7,133 nt of DNA from CAYVBN01 sp964538565 (GTDB lineage: Bacteria > Pseudomonadota > Alphaproteobacteria > Rhizobiales > Xanthobacteraceae): positions 1-7,133 of the forward strand of contig CAZIGW010000254.1 of the NCBI GenBank assembly GCA_964538565.1. Direction: 5' to 3'. Below, piece by piece: positions 5,365 to 7,133 of the stretch; position 1 is the stretch's first letter, and each line of letters opens with the position of its first letter. The position numbers were made by a program, and so were the translations under genes. The notes under the pieces were generated by a model. The model saw only the letters and a program-made list of their open reading frames with translations, was not told the origin of the DNA and ran no database searches.

Positions 5365-6457
5365 GGAACGTCCGGTCTCCGCCGAGGAGGCCGACGCGCT
5401 CCTCGCCGATCTCGCCGGTGCGCCCGCTCTGGTTCTCGCCGTCTCCGGCGGCCCCGATTCGACCGCCATGCTCGTGCTGGTGGCGCAATGGCGACGGCGG
5501 CTGGAGCGCGGTCCCGATCTTCTCGCCGTCACGGTCGATCACGGCCTGCGGCCGGAATCGAAGCGCGAGGCCGCGGCGGTCAAGCGCTTCGCCGCCGAAA
5601 TCGGAATTCCTCACCGGACCCTGCGCTGGAGTGGCAAAAAGCCGACAACCGGCCTGCAGGAGAAAGCGCGCGCGGCGCGGTACGATCTGCTCGCCTCGGC
5701 GGCGCGGCGGACCGGCGCGCGGCACGTGCTCACCGCCCACACCCGCGACGACCAGGCGGAAACCGTGCTGCTGCGCCTGGCGCGCGGCAGCGGCCTGACC
5801 GGTCTCGGCGGCATGGCGCGTCTTGTGGCGCTCGGCGAAATCTCGCTCGTGCGGCCCTTTCTCGACATTCCCAAGGCGCGGCTCGTCGCCACGCTGCGGG
5901 CGGCCGGGGTGACATTCGCGCAGGACCCCTCGAACCACGATCCGCGCTTCACCCGCGCGCGGCTGCGCCGTGTCATGCCCATTCTGGCCGGGGAGGGGCT
6001 CGATGCCGGCCGGCTTTCGCTGCTGGCGCGCCGGTTGCGCCGTGCGGACGCGGCCATCGACGCCGCCGTCGAGGATGCGGCGCGCCGCGTCACCTCCGTG
6101 CCGTGGCCGCACACGGGACCGGTGGAGTTCGATGCCGGGGCGTTCGCGGTTCTGCCGACCGAGGTGGCGCTGCGCATGCTCGGACGCGCGATCGCCCGGG
6201 TGGGCGACGAGGGCCCGGTGGAGCTCGGCAAGCTCGAAACCCTGTTCGACGGATTGCGGGCCGCCCTTGGATCCGGGTCGGCAGCCGGGGGCGCGGCGCG
6301 ATTTCGTCGCACGCTCGCCGGTGCCGTAGTGACGCTCGGGGGCGAACGCATGACGGTCGAGCGGGCGCCGCCGCGCAGGATTCGCGCCGATTCGGGGAAA
6401 TCCGCCATGCGATCAAGTCGTAAGCCCGCAAGGGACCCGTTCACCACCCGCGGGTAA
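5351..6457 (+). CDS. tilS: TilS, tRNA(Ile)-lysidine synthase
   Basis: TilS (368 aa) uses ATP and lysine to convert C34 of the CAU-anticodon tRNA-Ile to lysidine, switching both its decoding (AUG to AUA) and its charging (Met to Ile). The N-terminal N-type ATP-pyrophosphatase domain carries the PP-loop SGGPDS (32-37), VDHGLRPES (62-70), AHTRDDQAETVLLRL (129-143, the Asp pair of the active site) and RPFLDIPK...QDPSNHDPRFTRARLR (168-206). The start is GTG 5351: the next in-frame Met is residue 40, beyond the PP-loop, so an internal start would remove the ATP site. The GTG lies inside cpoB, with only a weak GCGGGA (5337-5342 region) as ribosome-binding site, which points to translational coupling. 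The part after ~210 is shorter than in E. coli TilS (432 aa) and ends in a basic tail (SSRKPARDPFTTRG), so the usual C-terminal tRNA-binding domain may be reduced or absent. Confidence 0.95.
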   Translation: MSTAEERPVSAEEADALLADLAGAPALVLAVSGGPDSTAMLVLVAQWRRRLERGPDLLAVTVDHGLRPESKREAAAVKRFAAEIGIPHRTLRWSGKKPTTGLQEKARAARYDLLASAARRTGARHVLTAHTRDDQAETVLLRLARGSGLTGLGGMARLVALGEISLVRPFLDIPKARLVATLRAAGVTFAQDPSNHDPRFTRARLRRVMPILAGEGLDAGRLSLLARRLRRADAAIDAAVEDAARRVTSVPWPHTGPVEFDAGAFAVLPTEVALRMLGRAIARVGDEGPVELGKLETLFDGLRAALGSGSAAGGAARFRRTLAGAVVTLGGERMTVERAPPRRIRADSGKSAMRSSRKPARDPFTTRG

Positions 6458-6458
6458 A

Positions 6459-6602
6459 ATGTCGGATATTCGGCCCCATTCGCTTGGCATCGATGGACTT
6501 GGTACCTACATTGGGCCTCTGGACGGAGCCAGGGGCTGCCGTCAATCGAGCGCACGGGGAACGATGATCGGGGACCCGACACCTCCCGCAAGCGTGCCAT
6601 GA
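6459..6602 (+). CDS. Possible 47-aa small ORF between tilS and ftsH (doubtful)
   Basis: An ATG one base after the tilS stop opens a 47-codon frame that reads MSDIRPHSLGIDG... and ends ...PTPPASVP with a TGA at 6600-6602. It has no clear Shine-Dalgarno sequence, no membrane segment and no domain I recognise. An internal ATG at 6564 has GGGGA three bases upstream. A stop-free frame of this length is easily reached by chance at this GC content, and the promoter candidate for ftsH lies inside it. I list it because it fills the spacer exactly and ends in an ATGA overlap with the next start; I would not assign a function. Confidence 0.12.
   Translation: MSDIRPHSLGIDGLGTYIGPLDGARGCRQSSARGTMIGDPTPPASVP
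6483..6511 (+). promoter_or_regulatory. Candidate promoter for ftsH
   Basis: CTTGGC (6483-6488) and CTACAT (6506-6511) are separated by exactly 17 nt. This resembles the alphaproteobacterial housekeeping pattern CTTGAC-N17-CTATAT, with one mismatch in each box. The CTTG-plus-C-rich form also overlaps with alphaproteobacterial heat-shock (RpoH) promoters, and ftsH is heat-shock controlled in E. coli. Transcription would start near 6518, giving a leader of about 95 nt. Which sigma factor reads it cannot be decided here. Confidence 0.5.
6515..6536 (+). promoter_or_regulatory. Hairpin at the predicted 5' end of the ftsH leader
   Basis: GCCTCTGG (6515-6522) pairs with CCAGGGGC (6529-6536) over 8 bp with one G-U pair and a 6-nt loop (ACGGAG). 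It sits at the predicted transcription start of ftsH, so it could cap and stabilise the leader. For read-through transcripts from tilS it could act as a weak terminator or processing site. No T-run follows. Confidence 0.35.
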
Positions 6603-6616
6603 AGGTCGTCGAATGA
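6599..6616 (+). other. Five-codon leader frame overlapping the ftsH start
   Basis: ATG AAG GTC GTC GAA TGA encodes MKVVE and ends in an ATGA overlap with the ftsH ATG. The GAAGG inside it (6601-6605) lies 7 nt before ATG 6613 and is the likely ftsH ribosome-binding site. The frame may therefore be a by-product of that site rather than a translated leader. Confidence 0.25.
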
Positions 6617-7133
6617 ACGCAAATCTGCGCAACTTCGCCCTCTGGGTGATCATCGTTCTGCTGCTGCTCGCGCTCTTCACGCTGTTCCAGAATCCCGGCC
6701 AGCGCTCCGTCTCGCAGGACATTTCGTTTTCGCAGCTTCTGAGCGAGGTGGATCAGGGCCGGGTTCGCGACGTCGTGATCCAGGGCCCGGACATTCACGG
6801 CACCTTCACGGACGGCCGCAGCTTCCAGACCTACGCGCCGAACGATCCGACGCTCGTGCAGCGCCTCTACGGCAAGGGCGTGTCGATTTCGGCGCGCCCG
6901 CCGCAGGACAACGTGCCGTGGTTCGTGTCGCTGCTCGTGTCGTGGCTGCCCTTCATCGCGCTGATCGGCGTGTGGATCTTCCTGTCGCGGCAGATGCAGG
7001 GCGCCGGCGGCAAGGCGCTCGGTTTCGGCAAGTCGCGCGCCAAGCTTCTGACCGAGGCGCACGGGCGCGTCACCTTCGAGGACGTGGCGGGCGTCGACGA
7101 GGCCAAGCAGGATCTGCAGGAGATCGTCGAATT
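6613..7133 (+). CDS. ftsH: FtsH, ATP-dependent membrane zinc protease, 5' part
   Basis: The first 173 residues of FtsH, a hexameric inner-membrane AAA+ zinc metalloprotease that degrades misfolded membrane proteins and regulatory proteins; the gene runs off the window end. Full proteins are about 640 residues. Visible parts are a first membrane span (~8-26, LWVIIVLLLLALFTLF), a periplasmic domain (~30-100, with ISFSQLLSEVDQGRVRDVVIQG and the YAPNDPTLVQRLYGKGV region), a second span (~103-124, WFVSLLVSWLPFIALIGVWIF), and a linker (SRQMQGAGGKALGFGKSRAKLL) leading to the start of the AAA domain (VTFEDVAGVDEAKQDLQEIVE, 153-173). The Walker A loop, Walker B and the HEXXH zinc site lie beyond the window and could not be checked. 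GAAGG 7 nt before ATG 6613 supports the start. It follows tilS by 155 nt and probably has its own promoter. Confidence 0.97.
   Translation, partial: MNANLRNFALWVIIVLLLLALFTLFQNPGQRSVSQDISFSQLLSEVDQGRVRDVVIQGPDIHGTFTDGRSFQTYAPNDPTLVQRLYGKGVSISARPPQDNVPWFVSLLVSWLPFIALIGVWIFLSRQMQGAGGKALGFGKSRAKLLTEAHGRVTFEDVAGVDEAKQDLQEIVE

Larger units (their letters stand above)
6458..6612 (+). other. tilS-ftsH spacer
   Basis: These 155 nt hold a promoter-like element (6483-6511), an imperfect hairpin (6515-6536), and short start-stop frames leading into ftsH. No other gene is supported. tilS ends at a TAA in an ACCCGCGGGT palindrome, and there is no intrinsic terminator with a T-run. Confidence 0.7.

Noticed and set aside
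4123..5532. 469-codon open frame on the minus strand opposite cpoB
   Set aside because: Composition (Arg/Gly/Ala) and position show a GC-driven shadow of cpoB and tilS; no motif is recognisable.
5611..7062. 483-codon open frame on the minus strand spanning tilS, the spacer and ftsH
   Set aside because: It crosses three supported + strand features and has no domain or signal; long antisense frames are expected at this GC content.
1..7133. A new defence, mobile or biosynthetic system
   Set aside because: Every sizeable supported frame belongs to the well-known Tol-Pal cluster, tilS or ftsH; no transposase, integrase, CRISPR repeat or unusual gene pairing is visible.

Overview
The window is a GC-rich stretch (roughly two thirds G+C by eye) carrying the tol-pal cell-envelope operon of an alphaproteobacterium, most likely a member of the Hyphomicrobiales (Rhizobiales). 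The evidence is the gene order tolQ-tolR-tolA-tolB-pal-cpoB(ybgF)-tilS-ftsH, all on the + strand, with tilS and ftsH after cpoB as is usual in that order, together with a Pal carrying a two-cysteine segment before its C-terminal NRRAVTV motif and a proline- and lysine-rich TolA. The genus cannot be fixed from this sequence alone.

Layout: 2-385 is the 3' end of tolQ; 395-850 tolR; 858-1793 tolA; 1827-3188 tolB; 3189-3476 a 288-nt spacer rich in short inverted repeats and carrying a CtrA-like TTAACCAT site; 3477-3971 pal; 3972-4170 a spacer with a strong GC hairpin; 4171-5364 cpoB; 5351-6457 tilS, overlapping cpoB by 14 nt; 6458-6612 a spacer with a promoter-like element and a hairpin; 6613 to the window end is the 5' part of ftsH. 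tolQ, tolR and tolA are separated by 7-9 nt and tolB by about 33 nt, so these four look like one tightly coupled unit. pal, cpoB and ftsH each follow longer leaders and may have extra transcriptional or RNA-level control.

Function: TolQ, TolR and TolA form the inner-membrane, proton-motive-force-driven complex. TolB (periplasmic) and Pal (outer-membrane lipoprotein bound to peptidoglycan) are its outer partners, and the system drives outer-membrane constriction and lipid homeostasis at division. CpoB is the periplasmic partner linking Tol to septal peptidoglycan synthesis. TilS makes lysidine at C34 of tRNA-Ile(CAU), and FtsH is the membrane-anchored AAA+ protease; both are housekeeping genes that lie next to the operon.

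I see no mobile element, CRISPR array, tRNA or rRNA, and no sign of a new multi-gene system. The items worth a second look are in the three spacers and in the apparent Tat-type signal of TolB.
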